Shown piece after piece: positions 47,310 to 57,714 of a stretch of DNA of 64,000 nucleotides (position 1 is the first letter of the stretch; each line of letters begins with the position of its first letter). This DNA comes from Trichomonas vaginalis G3 (lineage: Eukaryota > Parabasalia > Trichomonadida > Trichomonadidae): contig NC_067203.1 in NCBI RefSeq assembly GCF_026262505.1, forward strand, positions 16,690,392-16,754,391, in the 5' to 3' direction. The notes below the pieces were generated by a model. The model had not been told where the DNA came from. It saw only the letters and a program-made list of their open reading frames with translations, and did not search any database. The position numbers and the translations under genes were made by a program.

Positions 47310-48335
47310 GCATTACTAACATTCCTTTTTTATTTAAAATTTTCAATTCTTAAAACAAAGTTTTACTTCTATTTAATTATTTGCCATGAAAGTATAGAAC
47401 ATTAAAAATTTATCCTACTACCTCCACCATTATAATACCTTCAAAAAAATTATATCTCAATTTATTTTCTATCTTTATATTGATGTGCTTATTCAAAAAC
47501 ACTAAATCATAAGTCTTCAGTTCTCAAAATACTCTCAAATTATCTCATTGCGCATATTTTGAAATTTGATAATTTTAAATTGTTAAAAAATTCATTAATC
47601 ACAGTAAAATATCTATATACAACAATTAACTAACTGATTTCACATCTTGAACATTCGCATTTATTTAATATATTTGAATATCATTTACATCTTATTGAAT
47701 TAGATCATAAATCACAGTTCCTTAATATACTATCTAGCTAATCATTATTGTTGCACAACTTACATTTGATTAAACACACGTGTATAATTCTGTACAACTC
47801 ATCTCTCTATCAATACTTTATTTATAATCAAAACAAAGGTTAAAATTGTATACCCTGTCACTGTAGAGTATTCTCCCAACTTTAAAGTGAAAATCAAAAT
47901 TTGATATTTTAGTAATTTCATGTGAGATCGTTATTTTATAGGAAAACATACTGAAAATGTTTATAAGATGTTTCTCTATCATATGCCAAAATATCATGGT
48001 TTAAATGCTCTCCTAAGTGTCTATAACTGAATTTTAGGGCAATAACCTTATTCTAAATGTTGGGAAAGTAGGGTACTGTGAAAAAACAATATCATTGTAG
48101 GAACTCATATTTGTTAATACGTTAGGATGTGTTCCCTGTTTATGAATCAAAGCATTGATTGTTGGCTAAAAAAAGATATTTGGTCGATTTAGATCCAATG
48201 ATTTGAAGCGTTTTTCTGAAATCATATCAAAAAGAAGTATGTGTACATACTGGCTATTATTCCCATTATAATTATTTCCAGATAATTAACCTTTTTTTAC
48301 GAGATTTTTTTTCAAATTTTTTTTTCAATTTGACA
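47310..48335. other. Intergenic before NOT1
   Basis: AT-rich with no gene; it holds the right 24-bp inverted repeat at 48052-48075. Confidence 0.45.
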
Positions 48336-51300
48336 ATGTCCAAATCTTCCGGTTTTCAGACACTTTCCAAAGACAGCGGATATCGCTGCATTGCAGGATT
48401 TCTGTCTGAGTTAACCGCGGAGGTAGATGTTGATCTAATTTTCATCAAAATCAAGTCATTAATTGAAAATATGGATATTTCCTTGCTATCACCAACAATC
48501 AAAAACATACTCGAAACCCTCTCCAAGCAAGGATTACCAGATATTCAAAAACAACAACTTTTATATTGCGTAAATAAATTAATCGAATATTTTGTTAATT
48601 TTCCGCAATTCCATTCCACAATTTCCGCATTATTCAGTACTGCAAAAAGCATTCCGACCGCAATTTCGATGTTAGATCTCACTACTGCTTTATCAATTTT
48701 AGTTTTTACCGATTCAACACCAATATTTGGCGATGCTAAAGCATTTATTTCAAAGAACATCATTCCTAAATTAGCACCCGAAGCGTATGAGAAGTTACCT
48801 GAAGTTGTTTTGTTCGAACTTTCAAATCTTTTCTTGCCAGAGTTCTCAATTCCTGAAATTATGACACCGAATATTCCTCCTTCACTTTCATTACTCTCGG
48901 AAACATTACCTTATGACAATAAACTCTCTTTGGCGCTTTCTAATCCTTCATTATACGATGCAGTTGTCGAAAGTGAACCAAGGAGTCTAATTGCCAAAGT
49001 CCCTCTTGATCGTCTTTTCGGTTTCTTCCCTGATTTCAACGAATCCCACGCTGCTTCTTATTTAACTGCGATTTCATCTTCAGCATGTTCGTTCCGTCCT
49101 TACTTTGATACACTAGAAGATATGCAGAAAGAAAGAGTCGTTAAAGTTACAATGGAAGCCTTCGTTTCAAGAGGTGTTGACCTTTCTTCGATTGTAAATT
49201 ATCTTGATCAGCCGAATCTCAAGCCTCTCGACAAAGATGGATGCGCTATGCTTTTCTCTACTGTATCGTCTATCTCTCAGAACCAGAAAATTGACGCTTA
49301 TCCATTTGTTATTCCTTGGTCGAATACAAGATCGCAATTAGAGTATTTAATATACATAGCAACAATGCCTACAAACATTACTTTCGGAAGCAAGTGCAGA
49401 ATGATACCTCAGGAGATTTTAACGAACATAAAATACGATATTTCTCCAATTCCAAACGGCTGTTGGATTTGCATCGATTTTGTTGAAAGATTCCTCGAAT
49501 TAGCGAGTATATACCCTAAGGAAGTCAACCCGTTTTACCAAGCTTCCGTTCAAAAATTCGGTCATGTGATTTTATTTGCACTTTCTCAAGCAAAAGAGCA
49601 GCAAACAAAGGAATATATCGATTTTATTAACTACATATTCAACATTGTCCTGTATTCTCAGCTCGGAGGCCGCGATTATTTCGAAGAATTATGGAAATAT
49701 TCTCCAAAGTTCTGTGTTCGGGCCATCTTCTTATTTGCGAAGAGCTCACCCCAGAAACTTACTAAAATCGCAGAAACATTTACCGCGCATCTTAAGGAAC
49801 TCCTTGATTCAGATAATCTTGAATTTTCCATTGACCTTGCGTTTAATGTTACAATCAAGGACTCCATTAACATTGACGAGTTCATAGATTCACTTGTTGC
49901 TAAGCATGGCCAGGAAATCCTCGTAACTTTCCTTCAATTAGTAAAATCTCGCGCATTAGAAAGCCAACCAACATCCATGCAAGTATTCATTACTACATTA
50001 AATGCCATATTCAAATGGCTCTCAAACCACTTCAAAACATTAAATCCAGGCACTCAATTAATTGCAAACGCTTTATACTCAATTTGCGAAAACATTGGCA
50101 ACGGATTACAGAAATTCAACTTCGCAGAATCATTACCGCCAGTTAATCCTCCAGATTTAAAGCACGCATCTTCAGAATATTTCACAAATTACTTTGATTC
50201 GAAGACAACACTAAACGATTTCTTACTTATACTACATCACGTCAAAGTAGTCAATAACCAACTCTTTGACGCCATGATACATTATCCAATTTACGAATTA
50301 AATTATTTATCGAATTATGATACTAAATTTACCTCTAAGCTCGGCCAGCTTGTCGGCAACATGGTCCTTGAGAACCTCTTTGGCGAATCCGAGCTCAACT
50401 CCATCTTCCAGGCCTTCCACAAAACGTATTCCGAAGAATCCGACCAATCAACCATGGTTTTCACCTCCACAGCCTTGAATATCTGTTATTTCAAGCTTAC
50501 ACGTATCCCCATCTATGCGTTTAACCTATTAAAACAGCCTCAATTCAAGCAAAAAGAGCCAATTTTATATCAAAACTTGAAGAAGATTTCTATGTCACTT
50601 TCTGCACCAATACAACTTTCCCAATCAACTAAACTAAACATTCATCCAAAAATCAGAAGGTTTGAGAAGTTGCAGCAGCCTCCTCCACGTCTTCGGAAAG
50701 TTTTGCAACAGTTAAATACAGATAACACACAACTATCACAAACGATACAATCCTTCAGTGGATTTGTTGATTGGCTAGCTCTTCATTTAGTAGAAGACAT
50801 TGAAGATCATCCTGCTCTATTGCAAGACTTCCTTCCACAGTTCTTAGAGAACAGGGAATTCACGGAAATCATCATCCAAGCAGCATCATTTGAAGTCTAC
50901 AATTTAGTAGAAAAATCAAATGACATTGCTACATACGAAGGTGGATTTAAACGCAGGAGATTATCTATTTTAGGAAGATTGATAGGTAATCTAACATTTG
51001 CTTTGAACAGACCATTGTTATCGAAATACATTGATATCAAGAGATTGTTATTATATGCTTTAGCTCATGGAAAATTATTTGGTGTTTTACCTTTCGTTGG
51101 TGCAATATTGAGATGTGCAACACCATTCTTTAATCCACCAAATCCTTACATGAGTGCTATATTACAAGTTTTAGCCAGTATTAATTCTATTGACTTATTG
51201 AAACTGAGTATTAAAAATCAAATCAGTTTAATAATGTCACATTTTGAAGTAACTAGTTCTCAATTCATGGTCATTCCTTTGATACCGAATATTAATGAGA

Positions 51301-53975
51301 CAAACTTTGATTTCATCACTGCTCCTTTCAGTTTGTTGTATGTATCAAGCCAAACAGAGATTGACAAGATCATTTCCTTCGAAGATTCCGCTTTTTACAC
51401 TTTAGCAAGTCAACATTTCATTGTTCCTGATTACGAAGGTGAAAATGCTGAAGAAAAACAAAGTAAGTTTAGATCAGCATTGACACAAGCAACTCTTGCT
51501 TTTCTTAAGACTGAAGGAAAGTCATTGAGTTTAGTTGTAAGTTCTACAGCATCGGAACTCATCATGAAAGACTTTGTTTTGTGTAATAACATGAGTTTGA
51601 TTTATCAAACAGCTGAAACATTGACGAAACAATTGAGCGCAAGTCTCGCAATGTTCACTGTTTTCCAGAAACAGCAAATATACCTCCATCACAATGTATT
51701 GCATGAACTAAGTCAGGAAGACAGCGATTGGGCTTTGCAAGGCGTACAAGCAAATCATAATTGGATCGGCCAATTATTGAAAGACGTTGTTTATTTGAAA
51801 GCTTGGAAAATTGTTCAACAAAAATTGGAAGTTTTCGAACAACAGAAGAAAGAAAACACTCATTCACACAGACACCAAGATCCGATACCTCAAAAGATAC
51901 AACACTTAATACCTCCTTCTATTCTGCCAACGGAACAAGGCTTGTTACCACAACATAATTTGATTTACCAAGATTTGGCAGAACTCGCATTGAATCCAGC
52001 ACAAATTGCTGTGTTCGATAAACCTGGAGAGAAAGTGAATAAGTCTTTTGAACAGTACGAAACATTCTTCCAATGGGTGTCTAAGAGAATTGCAAGCGAA
52101 ACTGAGTTAAATGAACAAATTAATTCTCTTTTGCAACTGATTTACGACAAAATACCCGATGTCGGACCGAATTTCGAGAGTTTCATGTGCTTGATAAGAA
52201 CAATGATGAAATACATGTACAAGAATAACCACAAGATCAATGATATCGTGTTCTCAAAGATCTTGGAAAAGGTTGTAAGCGATGCACAGCCTGGATACAT
52301 CGTGAGAATGCAGCCATTGATTGTTTCGTGGTTGAGAAACTTCATTCCAAGTGTTTCTTTACTTTGCGAATTTCTCAAAACTGAATTATTGACAACAAAA
52401 CTGTTGGATAGATTCTTCTTCGATAATTTGAATAGACAACCATTGAATGGTAAACTGTTCTTGTTTGCTGTAAGATTCTTGCATCAAACACTTGTAGAAA
52501 AACCAACTTTGAAGCCAGGTGACATGATCGATTCAATTTCTTTTGTTGTGACCACTCCTTATTCATTAATTGAATCAGTAACGACTTCACCACAAAACTA
52601 CACAATTGACGAACTCCAGAAAGTGTTAGATAACATGGATGTACCTCTCAACGTTCTAAGCACGAACTCCAAACTCCAGAGCGTCTCCATTTTCGATCCG
52701 GTTGAAGATCTACAGGATCTGGACAAGATACAAGCAAACTTTACTGAATGGAAGGAAATTGCTGAAAACGTGACAATTTTGACAAATTCTGACAGATCAG
52801 AAATCATTGAGAAAACACTTGAATGCATTGAATTCGGCAAGAGCTTCTTTATCTATTTGTTCTTCAGCGAAACAGAGGAGATCATTACGAAGTTTTTGAT
52901 GGTTATTTTCCATTCAAACAACTTAGAAAACTGTTTCTTAGTTATTTTAGAAGCTTTGGAAGTTTTGATACAAGGAAACTCTCATGTCATTTCCTTTGAT
53001 TTCAGGAAATACTATGATATAATCATTAGATTAATCACGCATTCATTAAACACTTCCAAACTTCTAAATATCGCAAGTTTGTTACATAACTTGAGACTTC
53101 TTTGTGCTCCAACATTTACACCATGTTGGACACAGTTAATTACTCATAACCACTTCGTTTCTTTCTTGGTGAAACACGCTCCTGAAGTAATGAAACTGTT
53201 ACTTGAAGATTACACGTATTCCATTACTTATTTGCAAGGAGCACACGCGAAAGAAACATTCGATATCTATTACAGATCATTGTTAAGATTCGTGTTGATA
53301 ATGGTACACGATTTCCCTGATTTCATGGATTCTATTTCCCTTGAGATCTGCTCAATGTTTGGTTCACATTTCACTCAGTTGAGAAATATCTTTTTGAGTG
53401 TAACAAACAATATTTTGCCGCCAATAACAAATGATCCATTTAAATTTGACACTTTTGTTTCATTGAATCAACCAATGCCGGAATTGACGAAAGAATTGGC
53501 TTTCGATGAAATTGATGACGAGGAATCAATAAAGAAATTCGTTTCTCAGTTGGAAAAGAGAAGCGGAACAACAGCTTTGGCAAGTTACGTCGTTTATTTG
53601 ATCAATAAATCTGAATGCAAAGATATTCAACAAAAATTGGAGAAATTAATTGAGTTCACTTCACCTGAGACAACTATCAATATTCTCCATGTTTGTTTCG
53701 ACCAGTTGAGGTATCCAGGAAGAGTTACATCAGTGTTTATTAAATTCTTAGTTTCGTTGATGAAGAAACCGAAATTAGATGAATTAATTGTCACAATTGC
53801 ACTCGAAAGATACTCAACTCCTGCTCCTCAACCATGGGGAATTAGATGTTTCGTCATGTATCTCGTGACTGATAAAGAAATAGATTTGGAAAATAGAAAG
53901 TTTGTCAGTGATTCCCCTGAAGTACAGACTTTCATTAAAGCAATCAAAGCTTCTGTTGTACAACAATCTCAATAA
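48336..53975 (+). CDS. NOT1: CCR4-NOT complex scaffold NOT1
   Basis: 1879 residues from the ATG at 48336; the frame opens two codons earlier with TTG. The first 800 residues are helical solenoid. The MIF4G domain that binds the CAF1 deadenylase is at about 800-980, with RRRLSILGRLIGNLTFALNRP, KRLLLYALAHGKLFGVLPFV and FNPPNPYMSAILQVLASIN (family FxPPNPWxMAILxLLxEL). The CNOT9-binding region is at about 1035-1190. The C-terminal NOT module from about 1540 has VLIMVHDFPDFMD, FTQLRNIFLSVTNNILPPITNDPFKFD and the closing PQPWGIRCFVMYL...VQTFIKAIKAS (family HPWGLLxTFxELI). It gathers CAF1 and partner subunits for mRNA deadenylation. Length is between yeast (2108) and shorter protist forms. No damage seen. 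Confidence 0.92.
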   Translation: MSKSSGFQTLSKDSGYRCIAGFLSELTAEVDVDLIFIKIKSLIENMDISLLSPTIKNILETLSKQGLPDIQKQQLLYCVNKLIEYFVNFPQFHSTISALFSTAKSIPTAISMLDLTTALSILVFTDSTPIFGDAKAFISKNIIPKLAPEAYEKLPEVVLFELSNLFLPEFSIPEIMTPNIPPSLSLLSETLPYDNKLSLALSNPSLYDAVVESEPRSLIAKVPLDRLFGFFPDFNESHAASYLTAISSSACSFRPYFDTLEDMQKERVVKVTMEAFVSRGVDLSSIVNYLDQPNLKPLDKDGCAMLFSTVSSISQNQKIDAYPFVIPWSNTRSQLEYLIYIATMPTNITFGSKCRMIPQEILTNIKYDISPIPNGCWICIDFVERFLELASIYPKEVNPFYQASVQKFGHVILFALSQAKEQQTKEYIDFINYIFNIVLYSQLGGRDYFEELWKYSPKFCVRAIFLFAKSSPQKLTKIAETFTAHLKELLDSDNLEFSIDLAFNVTIKDSINIDEFIDSLVAKHGQEILVTFLQLVKSRALESQPTSMQVFITTLNAIFKWLSNHFKTLNPGTQLIANALYSICENIGNGLQKFNFAESLPPVNPPDLKHASSEYFTNYFDSKTTLNDFLLILHHVKVVNNQLFDAMIHYPIYELNYLSNYDTKFTSKLGQLVGNMVLENLFGESELNSIFQAFHKTYSEESDQSTMVFTSTALNICYFKLTRIPIYAFNLLKQPQFKQKEPILYQNLKKISMSLSAPIQLSQSTKLNIHPKIRRFEKLQQPPPRLRKVLQQLNTDNTQLSQTIQSFSGFVDWLALHLVEDIEDHPALLQDFLPQFLENREFTEIIIQAASFEVYNLVEKSNDIATYEGGFKRRRLSILGRLIGNLTFALNRPLLSKYIDIKRLLLYALAHGKLFGVLPFVGAILRCATPFFNPPNPYMSAILQVLASINSIDLLKLSIKNQISLIMSHFEVTSSQFMVIPLIPNINETNFDFITAPFSLLYVSSQTEIDKIISFEDSAFYTLASQHFIVPDYEGENAEEKQSKFRSALTQATLAFLKTEGKSLSLVVSSTASELIMKDFVLCNNMSLIYQTAETLTKQLSASLAMFTVFQKQQIYLHHNVLHELSQEDSDWALQGVQANHNWIGQLLKDVVYLKAWKIVQQKLEVFEQQKKENTHSHRHQDPIPQKIQHLIPPSILPTEQGLLPQHNLIYQDLAELALNPAQIAVFDKPGEKVNKSFEQYETFFQWVSKRIASETELNEQINSLLQLIYDKIPDVGPNFESFMCLIRTMMKYMYKNNHKINDIVFSKILEKVVSDAQPGYIVRMQPLIVSWLRNFIPSVSLLCEFLKTELLTTKLLDRFFFDNLNRQPLNGKLFLFAVRFLHQTLVEKPTLKPGDMIDSISFVVTTPYSLIESVTTSPQNYTIDELQKVLDNMDVPLNVLSTNSKLQSVSIFDPVEDLQDLDKIQANFTEWKEIAENVTILTNSDRSEIIEKTLECIEFGKSFFIYLFFSETEEIITKFLMVIFHSNNLENCFLVILEALEVLIQGNSHVISFDFRKYYDIIIRLITHSLNTSKLLNIASLLHNLRLLCAPTFTPCWTQLITHNHFVSFLVKHAPEVMKLLLEDYTYSITYLQGAHAKETFDIYYRSLLRFVLIMVHDFPDFMDSISLEICSMFGSHFTQLRNIFLSVTNNILPPITNDPFKFDTFVSLNQPMPELTKELAFDEIDDEESIKKFVSQLEKRSGTTALASYVVYLINKSECKDIQQKLEKLIEFTSPETTINILHVCFDQLRYPGRVTSVFIKFLVSLMKKPKLDELIVTIALERYSTPAPQPWGIRCFVMYLVTDKEIDLENRKFVSDSPEVQTFIKAIKASVVQQSQ

Positions 53976-54297
53976 ATATAAATTATAAAGTAAATAATCA
54001 TTTTTATATATTATTTATCTTTTTTTCTGAAGTTGATATTAATTTATTTAGCTCGTAACTCAACTTATTCAATTGTTTAATAACCAAATATTGTCCTAGA
54101 AGAAAATCTGGTGCTAATTAAATGTTGAAAGTATGTAAACTATCCTTTTTGAAGACCACTTTAATTAATTACCTTAGATTAATAGTCTTAATGTCAAGAA
54201 TATTCTATAATTGTAGCTATTATTGGAGAATGTAAGGATAATAATGAAGATCATCATGATGTAGTTCATAAGATAATCGATAATTGGGTAATAATTA
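53976..54297. other. Intergenic
   Basis: 3' flank of NOT1, AT-rich, no gene. The MITE begins at 54298. Confidence 0.45.
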
Positions 54298-55088
54298 GGG
54301 AAAACCGCAACCACTTTTTTTAATCACGATTTAAATATATAAGTCGCGATTTTTTAGAAAAATCGCGACTTTTTTAAAATCGCGTTTTTTAATGAATTGC
54401 GATTTTATTGTGGTCGCGATTTTTATGGAAAATTGTGATCAAAATTAAACGCGATTTTCTTTATCAATCGCGAACATAGAACAAATCGGAACCATGATTT
54501 TGGACCTCATTAAGCGAAAAGGTCGCAATTAAATTCAATAACAAAGCAATTCACAAAGATTTTTTGAATCTAGAATGGCTGTTTATCCATTTTAGACTGC
54601 TCACAATATGGTTTTTCTGCATACTTGCCGAAATCAGAGATCTAAAATCAAACAATCTCGATAACAAATACCTCAATCCCACTTTACTGGTCAAAATTCT
54701 TGAAGTCTTACTTTACTGCACTAATTAATCATAATTTACCTTTAACTAAAAAATATTACATAAATCTAACAAAAAAACCTTTAGCAATAAAAATACATTT
54801 GCTCAAGCCTATCGGCAACTCAAATCTAAAAAACTTTTTATAACATTCTTATTACAATTTTTATTTTATTCTTATATTTATATTTTTTAGTTCACTTTTT
54901 AAATAATGATCTTTAGATTGAACCAATAACGCGATTTTCCATATAAATCGCGATTTTTTTGAAAAATCGCGACCACAATAAAATCGCAATTCATTAAAAA
55001 ACGCGATTTTAAAAAAGTCGCGATTTTTCTAAAAAATCGCGATTTATATATTTAAATCGTGATTAAAAAAAGTGGTTGCGGTTTTCCC
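54298..55088. mobile_element. 791-bp TA-flanked MITE with about 130-bp terminal inverted repeats
   Basis: Flanked by TA at 54296-54297 and 55089-55090. The ends GGGAAAACCGCAACCACTTT match in inverse for about 128 bp with hardly a difference. The repeats are built from nested AATCGCGATT palindromes. The middle (about 54500-54900) is plain AT-rich DNA without a coding frame. TA flanks suggest mobilisation by a Tc1/mariner-type enzyme; the ends are unlike those of the mariner at 7973 past TAGGG. Confidence 0.85.
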
Positions 55089-55230
55089 TATTATCATAAT
55101 ATACTGAATTTCCGATTTTAGCTACAAAAAAGAAATAACGATTCCAATGATAGCTTAATATCAATCAATAATTAATTTTTCAAGAAGGACGACTTTTGAT
55201 TGAATTTGTAATTTGTAAAGTGACGAATTC

Positions 55231-55235
55231 TCATT
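55231..55235 (+). promoter_or_regulatory. Inr-like element before the ankyrin gene
   Basis: TCATT four bases upstream of the ATG at 55239. Confidence 0.45.
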
Positions 55236-55238
55236 GGA

Positions 55239-56186
55239 ATGAGTCAAGGTATTATTCAGAATTTCGAATACATTGCAGCTCATATATGCGATTACATTAA
55301 GGAAAATAATTTCTTTGATGTATTTGAAATAGAAGACATCAAAAAGATCTTGAAAATTTCAAATTTAACAACTAATGACTTCATTGCCCTTGTTCAGCAG
55401 TCTCATCAAACTATCAAAGCAAATGAATTATATATTTGTATTCGAAATACCAATATTTCTATCCAAAACATGGAAGATGTTATTTCAGTTCTGAAATCTT
55501 TAAAAAAGTATATGAAACTGGAGATGCTTAATGGAGTTATTGATTTTTTAGATCACAAAGAGAAAGAAACATCTGATCAAAATGAGATTAATGAAGAAAA
55601 CGCTAGATTAAGAGCTGAAATAGATGAAGATGACAACAAACAGAAAGAAATTATATCAAAAATTGCAGAACTGAAAAATTCCGATGATTTTGAACGTGTC
55701 TACAATTTCCTCGATGAACTTTCTTCTCAAGAAAATCAAAAAATGATGTTAAGAGCTTGTGAAGAAGGACTTTGGAAAAAGAAAATTTCAAGTGGATCAT
55801 TAAACAGGGCTGAACGAAATATACTTCTTATGGCATGCCAAAGAGGAAATCTCAAACTCGTTAAATCTCTCATTGAATATGGATGTGATAAAGACATGCA
55901 AGATAAATATAAAGCAACTCCAATTATCTTGGCGTCATGGAATCCTAATCCTGAAATTGTTAAATTTCTTATATCTGTTGGAGCTAATAAAGAAGCTAAG
56001 GATAATATGGGGCGTACTGCACTCATTTGGGCGTCATTTTTTGATAATCTTGAAGTTGTAAAATATCTTATTTCCGTTGGTTGCAATAAAGGAGCAATAG
56101 ATAATAAAGGAACAACTGTTCTCACTGCTGCAAAAACCAAAGTAAGAAATTATCTGATTTCTGAGTTAGGTATGAAATCTGATTAA
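55239..56186 (+). CDS. Ankyrin-repeat protein, intact
   Basis: 315 residues, ATG at 55239. Residues 1-110 are the helical N-terminal module common in trichomonad ankyrin proteins (NNFFDVFEIEDIKKILKISNL, FIALVQQSHQTIKANELY, EMLNGVIDFL). A charged coiled coil spans about 112-175 (INEENARLRAEIDEDDNKQKEI). About four ankyrin repeats follow: LLMACQRGNLKLVKSLIEYG, TPIILASWNPNPEIVKFLISVG, TALIWASFFDNLEVVKYLISVG, TVLTAAKTKVRNYLI. No catalytic domain; a binding or scaffold role is likely. Compared with the ankyrin genes at 6 and 10 kb this one is undamaged and its repeats are not homogenised. Confidence 0.88.
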   Translation: MSQGIIQNFEYIAAHICDYIKENNFFDVFEIEDIKKILKISNLTTNDFIALVQQSHQTIKANELYICIRNTNISIQNMEDVISVLKSLKKYMKLEMLNGVIDFLDHKEKETSDQNEINEENARLRAEIDEDDNKQKEIISKIAELKNSDDFERVYNFLDELSSQENQKMMLRACEEGLWKKKISSGSLNRAERNILLMACQRGNLKLVKSLIEYGCDKDMQDKYKATPIILASWNPNPEIVKFLISVGANKEAKDNMGRTALIWASFFDNLEVVKYLISVGCNKGAIDNKGTTVLTAAKTKVRNYLISELGMKSD

Positions 56187-56393
56187 AAGCAAAATAATCA
56201 TTTTAAAACTCTTGACTTATATGTAGCTATCAGATTTATCTAAAGAGTTTAGCTCCTACAGTAATCAATGTTAAAATATTTAAAAATATTAAAGTGTACA
56301 AAAAATATTCACTTTATTATAACAAGAAACAGCCTAAATAACATCAAAAGTTCTTTTAATTTCATATAAAATGTCAATACTTTCAAACAAATC

Positions 56394-57183
56394 TTATTTT
56401 CCTTTCTTCTTCTTCTCTTTCTTGATCCATTGTCCGTCAGCAGTTTTTCCTGATCTTACAACAAAAGATATCTTTGTTCCTTCCATTAATCCAAAAGACT
56501 GCGCAAGTTCTTCTGTATTGATGTTATTTGGATTGAAAACATTTTTCATTGAGTTTTGATGGTAAAAAGTTAAATATGCTGAAAATGCCTCTTTTGCAAG
56601 ACTTTGAAGTCGATCACTGCTCATAACTTCTTTGAGAGTTGCATCTAGTTCTGTCACTTTATATTTTGAAATAGGAGTTTCTTTGATATTAACTTTAGAA
56701 CCTTTGAGAACATCAACGAAGTTTGATATGATCACAAAGTCTGCCAGGTGTAGCAATTATCATATTCAGCCCTTGTTTGTACTGTTCTATATCGGTTTTA
56801 ATATTGGACCCGCCACAAAATAGACCAACTGAAATATCTAAATCTAAAATTAGAGAAGAAACTACATCAAATATTTGGGATGCTAATTCATGTGTTGGTA
56901 CTAGAATCAAAACCGCAATTCCTTCTGATTTTGAAATATTTTTCGATATTAGCAAATTAATTGCTGGAATTACAAATGCAAGTGTCTTGCCACTGCCGGT
57001 TTTAGCAGCTCCTACAACATCTGCACCTTCTAGTAAGAGTGGTATAGCTTTTTTCTGTATAGGAAACATTTTTTCGAATGGTAATTTTGTTAAAACACCC
57101 TTTGCTCCTTCACAGACTTTCAGAGATGTGAAGGTATCATCGTGATTTTCGTTTTCAACTACTTCTGTTGAAGTTGCTTCCAT
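56394..57183 (-). pseudogene. DEAD-box RNA helicase (Has1/DDX18-like) lacking its core
   Basis: From the ATG at 57183 a 156-codon frame gives a helicase N-terminus: FPIQKKAIPLLLEG (Q motif area), GAAKTGSGKTLAF (motif I), LILVPTHELASQ (Ia), GGSN, and MIIATPGRLCDHI (Ib). It then stops. An overlapping 120-codon frame continues with the family's C-terminal end: YKVTELDATLKEVM, LAKEAFSAYLTFYHQNSMKNVFN and a KKEKKKKGK tail. Motifs II (DEAD), III, IV, V and VI, about 250 residues, are missing between them, and the register changes at the join near 56715-56760. An internal deletion has destroyed the enzyme. An assembly collapse is the alternative. Confidence 0.8.
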
Positions 57184-57714
57184 GGAAAATTTTTGAAAAG
57201 AAATTTTGTATGATTTGAATTAAATATTTGTCTCCTGCAGAAATATTATTAAAATGAAGATGGTATTCTATGTTGCAATTTAATTAACCAATTTAATAAG
57301 AAATGTAACAAGTAAAGAATATTGATTCATATCTCGCATATATTAAGAAGATATAAAACAATAGAAGGGCGTTATCTACTGTTTTGAATTTGATATTGTA
57401 TAACCAATCAGGGTAGCCCGCATCATATCTATTATACTGCTTTCATCCATTGAAGAATTAACAAAGGGGGAAAAATACCATTTATTATTACAAGTTTTAA
57501 AACGTAGATACGCCCATCTGACTTTATATCAAATGAAATGACATGAACGCCGTATCATATGGTCTTAAGTGCCAATTAAAATACAATCCATAATTGATTA
57601 GGAATCAATCATATTCGGAAAAAAAAATAACAACCAATAATTAGATTCTTGACAGCAACAAAATATAATGATATAAATCTAAGTTTTAAAGACTTGAAAA
57701 TTTTTAGTGAAATC
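57184..57714. other. Intergenic, nothing recognised
   Basis: About 530 bp of AT-rich spacer between the DEAD-box remnant and the next gene. Confidence 0.5.

Larger units (their letters stand above)
42593..48075. mobile_element. 5.5-kb gene-free block bounded by 24-bp inverted repeats
   Basis: TACCCTACTTTTCCAACATT at 42593, running on to 42616, is matched in inverse at 48052-48075 with one mismatch in 24. Nothing else in the window matches this sequence. Between the two lie a dispersed-repeat copy, a large foldback, three satellite arrays and a GC-rich junction, but no gene. No target duplication is evident next to the ends. Calling it a single element is an inference. Confidence 0.5.

Noticed and set aside
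42593-48075. Reading the 24-bp inverted pair as the ends of a large protein-coding DNA element
   Set aside because: No coding frame with any capsid, polymerase, integrase or transposase signature lies between the ends.
57481-57580. Possible further copy of the TTAA-type MITE (TACGCCCATCTGAC)
   Set aside because: Only a short match to the MITE end and no inverted partner or TTAA flank.
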